Origin: Myxococcales bacterium
Lineage (GTDB): Bacteria; Myxococcota_A; Polyangia; Polyangiales; Ga0077539
Direction: 5' to 3'
Length of the DNA stretch: 64,000 nucleotides
Assembly: GCA_016792845.1 (NCBI GenBank)
Contig: JAEUKH010000037.1
Location: 1 to 64,000, forward strand
The notes beneath the pieces were generated by a model. That model made no database searches. It was not told the origin of the DNA and worked only from the letters and a program-made list of their open reading frames with translations. Below, one piece after another: positions 28,097 through 37,664 of this stretch (position 1 is the stretch's first letter; every line of letters begins with the position of its first letter). The position numbers and the translations under genes are program-made.

Positions 28097-29491
28097 GTGG
28101 GTCTGACACTCGACGCGCAGGTGGCGCGCTTTCCTGAGCTGGGCGGCTCCGAGCGCGACGTGTTCGTGCTGGTCTCGGTCTCGGGGGCGCCGCCCGCGTT
28201 GGGGCTTCAGACGACGCCGGGCTTTGCGTCTCCGCTCGCCGGGGCGCCCGGGCGGCCGCCGGTGGTGTTGGCCCTGGCCCTCGACGCGTCGAGCTCGATG
28301 CGCGGCAACCGCTTCGCGCTGGCCCTCCAGGCGGCGCGCAACGTGGTGGGCTCGCTCGGCCCGAGCGACCGCTTCGCGGTGGTGACCTTCGACCGCGGGG
28401 CGCGGCTCGTGCTGCCGCCGACGAGCCTCGACGCCGAGGGCGCGCGGGTGGTGCACGCGGCGCTCGATCGCCTGGGCACGGGCATCGGCACGAACCTCGG
28501 TTCGGGCTGGCGCGAGGCCGCCGAGGCGGTGCTCCGGGTGATGGTGCCGGGCGCCACGCGGCGGGTTCTTTTGCTCACCGACGGCTACCCCTCGCGGGGC
28601 GAGACCGGGCCCGAGGTCTTGCAATCGCGGGTGGCCGAGGGGGCCTCGCGGGGCGTCGAGACCAGCGTGATCGGCCTCGGCGACGGCATCGATGAGAAGC
28701 TCTGCGCGCTCCTGGCCGGGGCGGGGGGCGGGCGCTTCCACTACGTGCGCGACGAGCTGGCCATCGGCGAGCTTGTGGCCGCCGAGGTCGAGGGCGGCAA
28801 GAGCGTCGTCGCCAACGATGTGCGCCTCTCGGTGTCGCTCGGCATGGCCGTCGAGCGCGCCGAGCTCATGCACCGCTACCCGTGCCAGCCAGACGGCGCC
28901 GAGGGGCGGCAGATGGTGGTGCGGGTGGGGGCCGTGACCCGCGACAGCGCGCGACGGGTTCTCTTGCAAATTCGCAGGTTTGGCCGAGATCCAGAGGCTC
29001 ACCTCGGCGAGGTCTCGGCGCAGGGGGTGGGGGTCGATTCGGGGCCGCAGGTGTCGTTCTCGGGGGTCACCACCCGCAGCGGGTACGCGCTCGGGGCGTC
29101 GCGGGGCGGCGCGGCCGGGGCGCTCGAGGCGCTGGCGGTGCCCTTGCGGCTGGCGGGTCTCGGCGGCGACGGCGAGCGCCGTGCGGTGGCCCGAGAGATC
29201 TTGTTTCTTCGCACCGCGGCTGAGATCCGCGGCGCATGGGATGCCCTCGACGCGAGCGACCGGCCCGCGGTCGAGCGTCGCTTGGAGCGCGCCCGTGCGC
29301 TCCGCAAGGCGCTGATCGAGAGCGGTCTCGTCGACCCCGAGGGGCTCGCGGGGCTGCCCGACGTCGACGCGGTTCACCGAGCGATGGTGGCTCCGGCGCC
29401 CGAGGCCCGCGAGGCGCGTCGTCGTCTCGCGTCGTGGGCCCACAACACCCAGGTCAGTTTCGGCGGGGTGGTGTTGCCGAAGCGAAGCTGA
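28097..29491 (+). CDS. Von Willebrand factor A domain protein
   Basis: A 464-residue protein with a complete MIDAS metal site: Asp63-x-Ser65-x-Ser67 in LALDASSSMRGN, Thr132 in GIGTNLGSG and Asp162 in LLLTDGYPSRGE. The VWA domain covers about 55-235; the rest is a beta-rich segment and a helical C-terminal part with an Arg-rich helix. There is no signal peptide. VWA proteins in bacteria usually bind partners through a divalent cation. Start GTG 28097 follows the tldE stop closely, and the next gene lies 38 bp downstream, so it sits inside the tldDE operon. A role linked to TldD/TldE substrate handling is only a guess. Confidence 0.82.
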   Translation: MGLTLDAQVARFPELGGSERDVFVLVSVSGAPPALGLQTTPGFASPLAGAPGRPPVVLALALDASSSMRGNRFALALQAARNVVGSLGPSDRFAVVTFDRGARLVLPPTSLDAEGARVVHAALDRLGTGIGTNLGSGWREAAEAVLRVMVPGATRRVLLLTDGYPSRGETGPEVLQSRVAEGASRGVETSVIGLGDGIDEKLCALLAGAGGGRFHYVRDELAIGELVAAEVEGGKSVVANDVRLSVSLGMAVERAELMHRYPCQPDGAEGRQMVVRVGAVTRDSARRVLLQIRRFGRDPEAHLGEVSAQGVGVDSGPQVSFSGVTTRSGYALGASRGGAAGALEALAVPLRLAGLGGDGERRAVAREILFLRTAAEIRGAWDALDASDRPAVERRLERARALRKALIESGLVDPEGLAGLPDVDAVHRAMVAPAPEAREARRRLASWAHNTQVSFGGVVLPKRS

Positions 29492-29529
29492 GTTTCGGCG
29501 CGCCCCAACTCGCCCTGAGGAGACGCGCG

Positions 29530-30132
29530 ATGTCGTACAGTGCACCGGTTCAGTTGCCCGAGTTAGAGAGCCCTCGCGGCCTCGTGGTTCGCCCTGACAC
29601 CCTCGTCGTGTCGCTCGTGGCGACGGTCGACGACAGCGACCCGCTCCGGGCCCTCGGGTGGCTGCGCGGCGCCGCCGAAGAGACCGCAGCGCGGTTGCGC
29701 TCGCTCGACCCTGGCGCGCGCCTTGAGCCGCGCGGGCTGACAGCGCGGATGAGCGGGTCGAGCAAGGCGGGGCGCGACGAGCTCGACGGGTTTCAGCTCG
29801 GCGGCCTCGTGCACCTGTCGCTCGAACCGAGCCTCGATTTCTGGCAGCGCGCGACCCTCGAAGCGCGGCTCGTCTCGACCCTGATGGCGGTCTCGTTCGA
29901 GCTCGGGCGGCGCAAGCCCGCGGTGCGGCTGAGCTGGCGAAACCCGGTGCCGCGGGTGAGCGACCCGTTGGCGTTCCGCGAGCGCTTGACCGAGGCCCGG
30001 AGGCTCCAGCTCAAGGCCCTCGTGGGCGACCTGTTGAACACTGTTCAACTCGCGGGCTTCGAGGTGCCCGAGACGGTGTCGCAGACGCCGCTCTCGCTCG
30101 ACGCGGTGCGCTTGACCCTCGGCGGTCCGTAG
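29530..30132 (+). CDS. Unknown 200-residue protein, last gene of the tldDE operon
   Basis: I do not recognise this family. The 200-residue protein is soluble-looking, without signal or membrane segment. It begins MSYSAPVQLPELESPRG and shows two similar halves of alternating strand and helix: a VVSLVATVDDSDPLRALGWL part and a GLVHLSLEPSLDFWQRATLEAR part, then a charged helix (FRERLTEARRLQLKALVGDL). The DPLRAL...LRS and VSLVATV style faintly recalls SIMPL-like proteins, but no signature confirms it. The start ATG at 29530 follows GAGGAGACGC, which contains a good ribosome site (GAGGAG). Position after tldD, tldE and the VWA gene suggests a shared function. Confidence 0.6.
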   Translation: MSYSAPVQLPELESPRGLVVRPDTLVVSLVATVDDSDPLRALGWLRGAAEETAARLRSLDPGARLEPRGLTARMSGSSKAGRDELDGFQLGGLVHLSLEPSLDFWQRATLEARLVSTLMAVSFELGRRKPAVRLSWRNPVPRVSDPLAFRERLTEARRLQLKALVGDLLNTVQLAGFEVPETVSQTPLSLDAVRLTLGGP

Positions 30133-30264
30133 CGTCTCGGGCGCCGGGCGGCGGTCGCGCTGCGGCGGGTCGCGCGGCGGTCTAAGCGGGCGGGTCGGGG
30201 GGGTACCGCGGGGCACCGGCCCGCAGCGCCGCGAAGGGGGCGCTGGGGCCGGCGAGGGGGCGAA

Positions 30265-33200
30265 TCAGGGCGCCGGGGGCGTGTAGACGCCGCGCACGCA
30301 GAGCGTACCCGCGAGGGCGTGGCTCATGTTGTTGGCCGCGTCGGTCGAGCTGTTGCACGAGCCGCCGTTCAGGTAGAGGTCGCGCCAGCTGCCGGTGGGG
30401 CTCGATTGGTTCGACGACCAGATGTAGAGGTCGCCGTGGGCGTCTTGGGTGCAGCCGCCGCGACGCTTCTGACCCGTACGGATGAAGTTGGTGTCGCCCG
30501 AGGTGCTGCGGCTGCGATACCAGGTGAAGAACGCCGCCGACTCGGTGTCGTTGGGCATGCGCAGGCCGAGGGCGTTGACCAGGAGGTAGGTCGGCGGGGT
30601 GAAGCCCGGCGCGCACATGGCGAAGTTCTGATCGTACGAGGTGATGTTGGCCGTATGCACGCAGGCCCACAGCCCCGGCACGATCTCATACTGGAAGGCC
30701 GCCGCGTTGCTGCACCCCTGGCTCGGGGTCACGCAGGTGCCGTTGGTGCAGGTCTGCCCCGTGCCGCACGCGCGGCCGCAGGCGCCGCAGTGGGCGAAGG
30801 TGTTGGTGATGTTGGTCTCGCAGCCGTTGCTCGCGTTGCCGTCGCAGTTGCCGCGGTCGGTCTGGCAGGTGAAGCCGCAGGTGCCGTTGTTGCAGACCGC
30901 CGCCGCGGCGCCGTCGGGGCGGGGGCAGGCGTTGTTGCAGCGACCGCAGTGGGCGGGGTCGCCGATGACGCTGACCTCGCAGCCGTCGTTCGCTTGCGCG
31001 TTGCAGTCGGCCGAGCCGACGTTGCAGGCGTAGCCGCAGGTGCTCGACGCGCAGGTGGGCGTGGCGTTGGCGCGGGCCGGGCAGACGTTGCCGCACATGC
31101 CGCAGTGCGAGGGGTCGCGGGCCGTGAAGACGCACGACCCGGTGCAGGCGACCTGGCCGCTCGGGCACGAGAGCGCGCAGGTGCCGTTTGAGCAGACCTC
31201 GCCCGAGGCGCAGGCCCGGCCGCACATGCCGCAGTTGGCGTTGTCGACCAGGAGGTCGCGGCACGCGCCGCTGCAGTTGGTCTGCCCCGAGGCGCACGAG
31301 AGCACGCAGTTGCCGCCCGCGCAGACCTGCCCCGAGGCGCAGGCGCGGCCGCAGGCGCCGCAGTTCGAGCGGTCGGTCTGGAGGTCGCGGCAGGTGCTGC
31401 TGCACGCCGTCAGGCCCGAGGCGCAGGAGACCGCGCACACGCCCGACTCGCAGATCTGACCGGCGCCGCACGCGCGGCCGCAGGCGCCGCAGTTCGAGCG
31501 GTCGGTCTGGAGGTCGCGGCAGGTGCCCGAGCACTCGGTCTGCCCCGTGGCGCAGGAGACCACGCACATGCCCGACTCGCAGATCTGACCGGCGGCGCAG
31601 AAGGTGCCGCAGGCGCCGCAGTTGGCGCGGTCGTTCTGGAGGTTGGCGCAGTAGCCCATGCCCGTCATGCCTTGGGGCACGCAGGCCGTAAAGCCCGTCG
31701 TGCACGACAAGACGCACATGCCGTTGGCGCAGCTCTGGCCCGACCCGCAGCGGTTGCCGCAGGCGCCGCAGTTGAGGTTGTCGCTGGCGAGCACGCGGCA
31801 CACGCCCGAGCAGTTGGTGGTGCCCGAGCCGCACGACACGCGGCACATTCCGCCCGAGCAGACCTGGCCGCTCGCACAGGCGGTGCCGCAGGCGCCGCAG
31901 TTGGCGTTGTCGCTCTGGGTGTCGCGGCACACGCCGTCGCAGTTGGTGGTGCCCGCCGCGCAGCTCACGCGGCACATGCCGCCCGAGCAGACCTGACCCG
32001 CCGCGCAGGCGTTGCTACAGGTGCCGCAGTTGGCGTTGTCGGTGGCGAGGTCGCGGCACGCGCCGGCGCAGTTGGTGGTGCCCGCGCCGCAGCTCACGCG
32101 GCACATGCCGCCCGAGCAGACCTGGCCGCTCGCGCAGGCCATGCCGCAGGCGCCGCAGTGGTTGTTGTCGGTGGCGGTGTCGCGGCACGCGCCGTCGCAG
32201 TTGGTGGTGCCCGCCGCGCAGCTCACGCGGCACATTCCGCCCGAGCAGACCTGGCCGCTCGCGCAACGCATGCCGCAGGCGCCGCAGTTGCCGTTGTCGG
32301 TGGCGGTGTCACGGCACGCGCCGTCGCAGTTGGTGGTGCCCGCGCCGCAGCTCACGCGGCACATGCCGCCCGAGCAGACCTGGCCGCTCGCGCAGGCCAT
32401 GCCGCAGGCGCCGCAGTTGTTGTTGTCGGTCTGGGTGTCGCGGCACACGCCTTCGCAGTTGGTGGTGCCCGCGGTGCAGCTCACCCGGCACATGCCCGCC
32501 GAGCAGACCTGACCCGCGGCGCAGGCGTTGCCGCAGGCCCCGCAGTTGGCGTTGTTGCTCTGGAGGTCGCGGCACGCGCCGTTGCAGTTGGTGGTGCCCT
32601 CGGTGCAGCTCACCTGGCACATGCCGCCCGAGCAGACCTGGCCGCTCAAGCACGCGGTGCCGCAGCCGCCGCAGTTGTTGTTGTCGGTCTGGCTGTCGCG
32701 GCACACGCCGCTGCAGTTGGTGGTGCCCGCGGCGCAGCTCACGCGGCAGGTGCCGGCTGAGCAGAGCTGCCCGGCGGGGCACGCGGTGCCGCACGCGCCG
32801 CAGTGGGCGTTGTCGCTCGCGAGGTCGACGCAGCGGCCGTCGCAGACCGACTGACCCATCGCGCAGAGCGTCGCGCAGCGCCCCGCTTCGCAGAGCTGCC
32901 CGGCCGGACACGCGTTGCCGCAGGCCCCGCAGTTGGTGCGGTCGGTCTGCGTGTTGGCGCAGAAGCGCGTGCCGCCGCCGTCGACGCCGCCGCCCGGCGT
33001 CATGCAGGTCGCGAGGCCCGCGCCGCACTCGAGGGTGCACTGGCCCATCGCGCAGACGAGGCCCGCGGCGCAGCGGGTGCCGCAGCCGCCGCAGTTGCTC
33101 CGGTCGACGCTGATGTCGACGCAGCGCCCCTCGCAGAGGCTCTGCCCGGTCGGGCACTGGGTCATGCAGCGGCCCATCACGCAGGCCTCGGTGCGCGCGC

Positions 33201-33417
33201 AGCGGGTGCCGCAGGCGCCGCAGTGGTCGGGGTTCGACTGTGTGTCAACGCAAGCGCCGCCGCAGGCCGCCTGGGGCGCGGTGCAGCTCACGTCGAGGGT
33301 GGCGTCCATACGGCCCGCGTCGGTGGTACCCCCGACCACCGAGCTGCCGTCGGTACAGCTCGCGACGACCAGGCCGAGCACCGCCAGCGCGGTCCATCGA
33401 GCAAATTGATTGAGCAT
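30265..33417 (-). CDS. Lipoprotein with at least 16 tandem 43-residue Cys repeats (Stig1-like)
   Basis: A 1050-residue surface lipoprotein. Lipobox VVASC is followed by a short Thr/Asp linker. From about residue 43 to 890 it is made almost only of 43-residue units of the form SCxAGTTNCDGACRDTxTDN with NCGACGxxCASGQVCSGGMC completing each unit. Every unit has eight cysteines, probably four disulfides. Units 5-12 are nearly identical, even at DNA level. Three longer Cys units (as in the protein at 17309) follow, then a 150-residue globular end (QYEIVPGLWACVHTANI... and DLYIWSSNQSS) with few repeats. The style matches Stig1-like extracellular repeats of myxobacteria. GAGGAGGG lies 7 bases before the ATG. 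Function unknown; a stalk carrying the terminal domain is plausible. Confidence 0.82.
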   Translation of the reverse strand: MLNQFARWTALAVLGLVVASCTDGSSVVGGTTDAGRMDATLDVSCTAPQAACGGACVDTQSNPDHCGACGTRCARTEACVMGRCMTQCPTGQSLCEGRCVDISVDRSNCGGCGTRCAAGLVCAMGQCTLECGAGLATCMTPGGGVDGGGTRFCANTQTDRTNCGACGNACPAGQLCEAGRCATLCAMGQSVCDGRCVDLASDNAHCGACGTACPAGQLCSAGTCRVSCAAGTTNCSGVCRDSQTDNNNCGGCGTACLSGQVCSGGMCQVSCTEGTTNCNGACRDLQSNNANCGACGNACAAGQVCSAGMCRVSCTAGTTNCEGVCRDTQTDNNNCGACGMACASGQVCSGGMCRVSCGAGTTNCDGACRDTATDNGNCGACGMRCASGQVCSGGMCRVSCAAGTTNCDGACRDTATDNNHCGACGMACASGQVCSGGMCRVSCGAGTTNCAGACRDLATDNANCGTCSNACAAGQVCSGGMCRVSCAAGTTNCDGVCRDTQSDNANCGACGTACASGQVCSGGMCRVSCGSGTTNCSGVCRVLASDNLNCGACGNRCGSGQSCANGMCVLSCTTGFTACVPQGMTGMGYCANLQNDRANCGACGTFCAAGQICESGMCVVSCATGQTECSGTCRDLQTDRSNCGACGRACGAGQICESGVCAVSCASGLTACSSTCRDLQTDRSNCGACGRACASGQVCAGGNCVLSCASGQTNCSGACRDLLVDNANCGMCGRACASGEVCSNGTCALSCPSGQVACTGSCVFTARDPSHCGMCGNVCPARANATPTCASSTCGYACNVGSADCNAQANDGCEVSVIGDPAHCGRCNNACPRPDGAAAAVCNNGTCGFTCQTDRGNCDGNASNGCETNITNTFAHCGACGRACGTGQTCTNGTCVTPSQGCSNAAAFQYEIVPGLWACVHTANITSYDQNFAMCAPGFTPPTYLLVNALGLRMPNDTESAAFFTWYRSRSTSGDTNFIRTGQKRRGGCTQDAHGDLYIWSSNQSSPTGSWRDLYLNGGSCNSSTDAANNMSHALAGTLCVRGVYTPPAP
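31780..32760 (-). repeat. Near-identical 129-bp coding repeats
   Basis: About eight consecutive 129-bp units within the Cys-repeat lipoprotein gene are so similar in DNA that phrases such as the one encoding CSGGMCRVSC recur almost unchanged. This indicates recent expansion or gene conversion, and the copy number may vary among strains or be mis-assembled from short reads. Confidence 0.8.
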
Positions 33418-33698
33418 CGTAAAGGCCCTCCTCTGGCCTCATCTTGTGAGTAGAAGGCATCAGAAATTGCAGTGTTGCAAACCGAACCGGGTGCGGGTTT
33501 TGTGGCGCAGTTGCGAGGCGTTAAGACCACACACGCGCGAGTCTGTGCGCGAGGTGCGCGTGCGACCCGGTTGCTGAGGCGCGGGCCCCGCATCCGGGCC
33601 ATCGGCCGCGCGGGCCGCCGCCGTCGCGCGGTGAGCGGGCGCCGCGACGCGGCTGAAAATTCGCGCCGAGGTGGGGGGCTCTGCTACCGCGTGGGGCC

Positions 33699-35522
33699 GT
33701 GCTGCGACGACGCTCTGCCTCACTCTTCGCGACCGTGTTGTGTCTCGTCTCGGGTGTCGCCGAGGCCCAACCCGCGCGGGCGCCGTCGACCCCCGCGGTG
33801 GCAGGGTCAGATGCGAGCGTTGATCAGCTCCTCGCCACCCGCGAGACGCCGCTGCTAGAGGCCCTCCGCGCGGCCGAGCGAGACGCAGACCGCGGCGCCC
33901 TGGCCCGCGCGGGCACCGTGGCCGACGCCGCCCAGCGCGACGCCACGCCACTCGGCGAAGACACCCTCGACCCGGCCTTCGCGGCGCAGCTCCAGATGCC
34001 GCCCTTGCCCTTTCGGATGACCCCGCGGCTCGCCCGGGCGCTCTCGCTGTACCGCTCGAACGAGGCGGCGCGGCGCGCGCTGACGGGCTTTCTGCGAAAC
34101 TCGGGGCGCTACCTCTCGCGCATCCAGGCGCAGCTCGTGGCCGAGGGCATGCCGGCGCCCTTGGCGTGGGTGGTGGCGGCGGAGTCGAACTTTGACCCGC
34201 GGGCCGAGTCGCCGGTGGGGGCGATGGGGCTCTGGCAGTTCATCCCCGAGACGGCGCGGGGCCTCGGGCTTCGGGTCGATGACTGGGTCGACGAGCGGCG
34301 AGACCCCGTGCGGGCCACCACCGCGGGGGGGCGCTACCTCACCGAGTTGCGCGCGCGCTTCGGGAGCTGGGAGCTCGCCCTGGCGGCCTACAACATGGGC
34401 TACAACGCGCTCCTGCGGGCGATTCGGAAGTACAACACCAACGACTTCGAGACCCTCGCGACCCTCGAAGCGGGGCTCCCCTGGGAGACCCTTCACTATG
34501 TGCCGCGGATCTTGGGGCTCGCGGTGGCGGCCCACAATGAAGCGCAATTCGCGCTCGGCGCGGTCAACCGCGAGACCTTCGTGGCATGGGACGATGTGGC
34601 CCTCACCCGCTCGGTCGCCCTGGCCGATCTGGCCCGCGAGGCCGAGCTCACCGAGGCCCGACTGCGCGAGCTGAACCCCGCGCTCTTGCGAAGCCGGACG
34701 CCGCCCGCCGATGCGCGCACGCCCTTCACGCTGCACGTCCCGCAAGGGAGCGCCGAGCGCGTGCGTGCGGCCCTCGGGCGCGTGCGCCAAGACCCGAACC
34801 GCGCCTACGCGCTCAGGCTCGGAGAGAGCCTCGACGAGGTCGCCGCCCGGCACCAGCTGCGGCCGAGCCAGCTCCTCGCGCGCTCGGGTCTTGTGAGCGA
34901 GAGCGGCCTCGGTGTGGGCTCGCTCTTGCTCGTGCCCGCCGCGACACACCCGACGGTGAGCGCGTCGCTGCCGGTGGTTCCGCTCGACCCCGCGCAGGCG
35001 AGCGCGCCGGTGCCGCCGGGAGCGACCCGGGTCTACCTCAGGCTCGCCTACGGAGACGAGAGCCCGCGGGTCGCGCGCGCCCTCGGCATGAACCTCGACC
35101 GCTTCGTTCAACTCAACAACCTCGACCCCGCCGCGCGCCTCCAGAGCGGGATGTGGCTCGTCGCCCACGTCACCCGCGACCTCGCCGCGACGGTGCGGGT
35201 CTACACCGACGCCGAGGTCGAGGCCCTCGACCGCACGAGCGACGCCTTCGCCGACCGCGCCGTCGCGGGCGACGGGCGGGTGCGCGTGCGGGTCGTGGTG
35301 CGCAGCGGCGACAGCTTCAGCAGCATCGCTCAACGCTTCGGCACCAGCGTGGGCTCGCTCGAACGGGTGAACCAGCGCTCGCGCCGCACCACGCTCCAGG
35401 CCGGCGATGTGCTGGTGGTCTACGCCACGCCCGAGCGCGCGCGACAAGAAGAGACCGTGGCCCGCGCCGAGCCTGAGCCCGAGCCCGAGCGCCCGAGCAC
35501 CACCGCGAGCAACGACCCCTGA
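33699..35522 (+). CDS. MltD-like lytic transglycosylase with LysM repeats
   Basis: A 607-residue exported enzyme. The signal peptide ends near VAEA-Q. The SLT catalytic domain (about 130-300) has the essential Glu162 in WVVAAESNFDPRAESP, GLWQFIPETARGLG and the LALAAYNMGYNALLRAI motif of family 1. Two or three LysM-type modules follow; the clearest is VRSGDSFSSIAQRFGTSVGS at about 534-553, with an earlier LRLGESLDEVAARHQLRPSQ. It cuts the glycan strand of peptidoglycan, forming 1,6-anhydro ends, and LysM anchors it to the wall. Start GTG 33699. It stands upstream of an mscS-like gene on the same strand, with 70 bp between them. Confidence 0.92.
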   Translation: MLRRRSASLFATVLCLVSGVAEAQPARAPSTPAVAGSDASVDQLLATRETPLLEALRAAERDADRGALARAGTVADAAQRDATPLGEDTLDPAFAAQLQMPPLPFRMTPRLARALSLYRSNEAARRALTGFLRNSGRYLSRIQAQLVAEGMPAPLAWVVAAESNFDPRAESPVGAMGLWQFIPETARGLGLRVDDWVDERRDPVRATTAGGRYLTELRARFGSWELALAAYNMGYNALLRAIRKYNTNDFETLATLEAGLPWETLHYVPRILGLAVAAHNEAQFALGAVNRETFVAWDDVALTRSVALADLAREAELTEARLRELNPALLRSRTPPADARTPFTLHVPQGSAERVRAALGRVRQDPNRAYALRLGESLDEVAARHQLRPSQLLARSGLVSESGLGVGSLLLVPAATHPTVSASLPVVPLDPAQASAPVPPGATRVYLRLAYGDESPRVARALGMNLDRFVQLNNLDPAARLQSGMWLVAHVTRDLAATVRVYTDAEVEALDRTSDAFADRAVAGDGRVRVRVVVRSGDSFSSIAQRFGTSVGSLERVNQRSRRTTLQAGDVLVVYATPERARQEETVARAEPEPEPERPSTTASNDP

Positions 35523-35592
35523 GGGCCGCGCGGGGGCGGCGACTCGGCCCTTGCAAATCGGGCCCTGAGGCCGCAGAGCTGCCGCCGAGACG

Positions 35593-37251
35593 ATGCTGAG
35601 TCGACACACGCTCTCGGCCACGCTGATGGCGCTCTGGCTGTGCCTCTCGCCCCGCGCGGCGTCGAGCCAGCCGCTCTCGCCCGCGGTGGCCCGTCAGGCG
35701 GCACGGAGCGGCGCCGCGGCCGCCGTCGAGGCCCCCGCGGTGCACGTCGCGGCCGATTCTCCGAGGGCGTCGATGCTGCGCTTTCGCGAGCTCTGCGCGC
35801 GGGGTCGGTGGGCCGAGGCGTCGCGCTTCCTCGACCTCTCGCCGGGGCAGAGCGAAGAGGGGCCGCGGCTCGCGCGCGAGCTCAGCGAGGTCATCGCCCA
35901 GGAGTTCGGTTGGGATTTCGCCGCCCTCTCGGTCGAGCCGAACGGCGACCCCGATGACGGCCTCGCGCCGCGGGTCGACCAGGTGGGCGAGATCGCGACG
36001 GCGCGGGGCACCCTCGAACCGCTGCGCATCACGCGCCGCGAGACCGCCGAGGGCGCCCGGTGGATCGTCGTGCGCGGCAGCGTCAATCGCATCTCGGGGT
36101 GGTACAACCGGCTCGAAGGGCGGTGGGCCCGAGAGCACCTCCCGGGGTGGCTCAACGCCCGCGGGCCGCGCGAGATTCTGTGGTGGCAGTGGGCGGCGCT
36201 GCCGGTGCTCGCGCTGGTCGCGCTGGTGATCGGCCGCATCGCCGCGGGCCTCGCGCGGCGGGTGCTGACGCGGCTCCTCAAGTCGACCCTCCTCGTGTGG
36301 GACCCCCAGATCGTCGACCGCACCATCGGGCCGCTCACCCTGCTCGTGGCGGCGCTGCTCTTGCAGTCTTCGGTGGCGATGCTGTCGCTCTACCGCGACG
36401 CGCAATTCTTCGTCGACGGCGTGCTGAAATCGCTGCTCTTCGGGGCGCTTTTCTGGGCGCTCTGGCGCACCGCCGAGCTCCTCGGTCGGGCCGTGAGCGA
36501 CTCGCATTGGGCGAGCGAGCACGCGGGCTCGGTGACCCTCGTGCCCTTGGGGGTGAAGCTCGGTCGGGTGCTCATCGCCGCGGTCTCGATCGTGGCGGTG
36601 CTGTCGTCGCTCGGCTACCCGGTGGCGTCGCTGCTCGCGGGGCTCGGCATCGGCGGCCTCGCGCTGGCCCTCGCGGCGCAGAAGACCGGCGAGCACCTCT
36701 TCGGCACCGTCGCCATCGGGTTCGACCAGCCTTTCAGGGTGGGCGACTGGGTCAAGATCGAAGAGCACGAGGGCATCGTCGAGGCCGTAGGCCTCCGCTC
36801 GACCCGGGTCAGGACGCTCAACCGCACGGTGGTCTCGATCCCCAACGGCAAGCTCGCCGACATGAAGACCGAGACCTTCTCGGCGCGCGATCGCTTCCGC
36901 GTCAACGCGGTGTTCTCGCTCGAAATGGGCACCCGCGCCGAGACGCTCCGCGCGGTGCTCGAGGGCCTGCGGGCGGCGGCCCTTGCTCACCCCAAGCTCC
37001 ACCGCGAGACGCTCTGGGTGTTCTTCAAGGCGGTCTCGGCGTCGAGCTTCGACGTCGAGGTGAGCGCGTGGTTCGAGACCCGGGTCTACGAAGAGTGGCT
37101 CGACATCCGGGGCGAGATGCTCCTGGCCTTCCTCGCGGCCATCGACGCCGCCGGGGCTCGGCTCGCGTACCCCACGCAGACCGTGCGCTTTGACGGCCCC
37201 GAAGGCCTCGCGCCGCGCGAGGTCACGCCGCGGCTTGTCGCCGGGCGGTGA
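35593..37251 (+). CDS. MscS-family mechanosensitive channel
   Basis: A 552-residue membrane channel. A signal-like leader (1-25) and a soluble N-terminal domain (about 40-190) precede four membrane segments: WWQWAALPVLALVALVIGRI, the segment around LTLLVAALLLQSSVAML, VLKSLLFGALFWALWRTAEL, and the pore helix with GLGIGGLALALAAQKTGEHL, which has the Ala/Gly packing pattern of MscS TM3. The cytoplasmic part has FDQPFRVGDWVKIEEHEGIV, VSIPNGKLADMK and a beta/alpha end, as in MscS. It would open on membrane tension to release solutes. The extra N-terminal soluble domain is longer than in E. coli MscS and may be periplasmic. Its end overlaps a short upstream reading of the next gene. Confidence 0.92.
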   Translation: MLSRHTLSATLMALWLCLSPRAASSQPLSPAVARQAARSGAAAAVEAPAVHVAADSPRASMLRFRELCARGRWAEASRFLDLSPGQSEEGPRLARELSEVIAQEFGWDFAALSVEPNGDPDDGLAPRVDQVGEIATARGTLEPLRITRRETAEGARWIVVRGSVNRISGWYNRLEGRWAREHLPGWLNARGPREILWWQWAALPVLALVALVIGRIAAGLARRVLTRLLKSTLLVWDPQIVDRTIGPLTLLVAALLLQSSVAMLSLYRDAQFFVDGVLKSLLFGALFWALWRTAELLGRAVSDSHWASEHAGSVTLVPLGVKLGRVLIAAVSIVAVLSSLGYPVASLLAGLGIGGLALALAAQKTGEHLFGTVAIGFDQPFRVGDWVKIEEHEGIVEAVGLRSTRVRTLNRTVVSIPNGKLADMKTETFSARDRFRVNAVFSLEMGTRAETLRAVLEGLRAAALAHPKLHRETLWVFFKAVSASSFDVEVSAWFETRVYEEWLDIRGEMLLAFLAAIDAAGARLAYPTQTVRFDGPEGLAPREVTPRLVAGR

Positions 37252-37274
37252 GTGTGCGATGCGCCCCAGCTACG

Positions 37275-37664
37275 ATGACGACCGCGTTGCACCCTGTGAA
37301 GTCTGCCGAAGCGCCCGCTGCGATCGGGCCCTACTCTCAAGCCGTGGTGGCGGCACCGTTTGTGTTCTGTTCGGGGCAGATCGCCCTCGACCCGAGCACC
37401 GGGGCCTTGATCGAAGGCGACGTCGAGGCCCAGACGCGCCGGGTGCTCGACAACCTCGCGGCGGTGCTCGGGGCCGCGGGCACGAGCCTCGCGCGGGTGG
37501 TGAAGACCACCGTGTTTCTGAAAGACATGGGCGACTTTCCGCGGGTCAACGCGGTGTATGCGACGTATTTTACGGGCCTCCTGCCCGCCCGGGCGACGGT
37601 CGAGGTCGCGCGGCTGCCGCGTGACGTGGCGGTCGAGATCGACTGCGTGGCGGTGCTGCCGTGA
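37275..37664 (+). CDS. ridA: RidA family enamine/imine deaminase
   Basis: A 129-residue protein that hydrolyses reactive 2-aminoacrylate and similar enamines to keto acids and ammonia. Family marks: AIGPYSQAVVA, VFCSGQIALDP, TRRVLDNLAAVLGAAG, VVKTTVFLKDM, and RATVEVARLP with the substrate-binding Arg, then VEIDCVAVLP. The start is the ATG at 37275; a GTG at 37248 would add nine residues foreign to the family. Its stop overlaps the GTG of the following gene, which is therefore co-translated. Confidence 0.95.
   Translation: MTTALHPVKSAEAPAAIGPYSQAVVAAPFVFCSGQIALDPSTGALIEGDVEAQTRRVLDNLAAVLGAAGTSLARVVKTTVFLKDMGDFPRVNAVYATYFTGLLPARATVEVARLPRDVAVEIDCVAVLP

Noticed and set aside
30722..33290. Regular repeats considered as a CRISPR-like array
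   Set aside because: The repeats are 129 bp, in frame, with no unique spacers, and encode a continuous Cys-rich protein.
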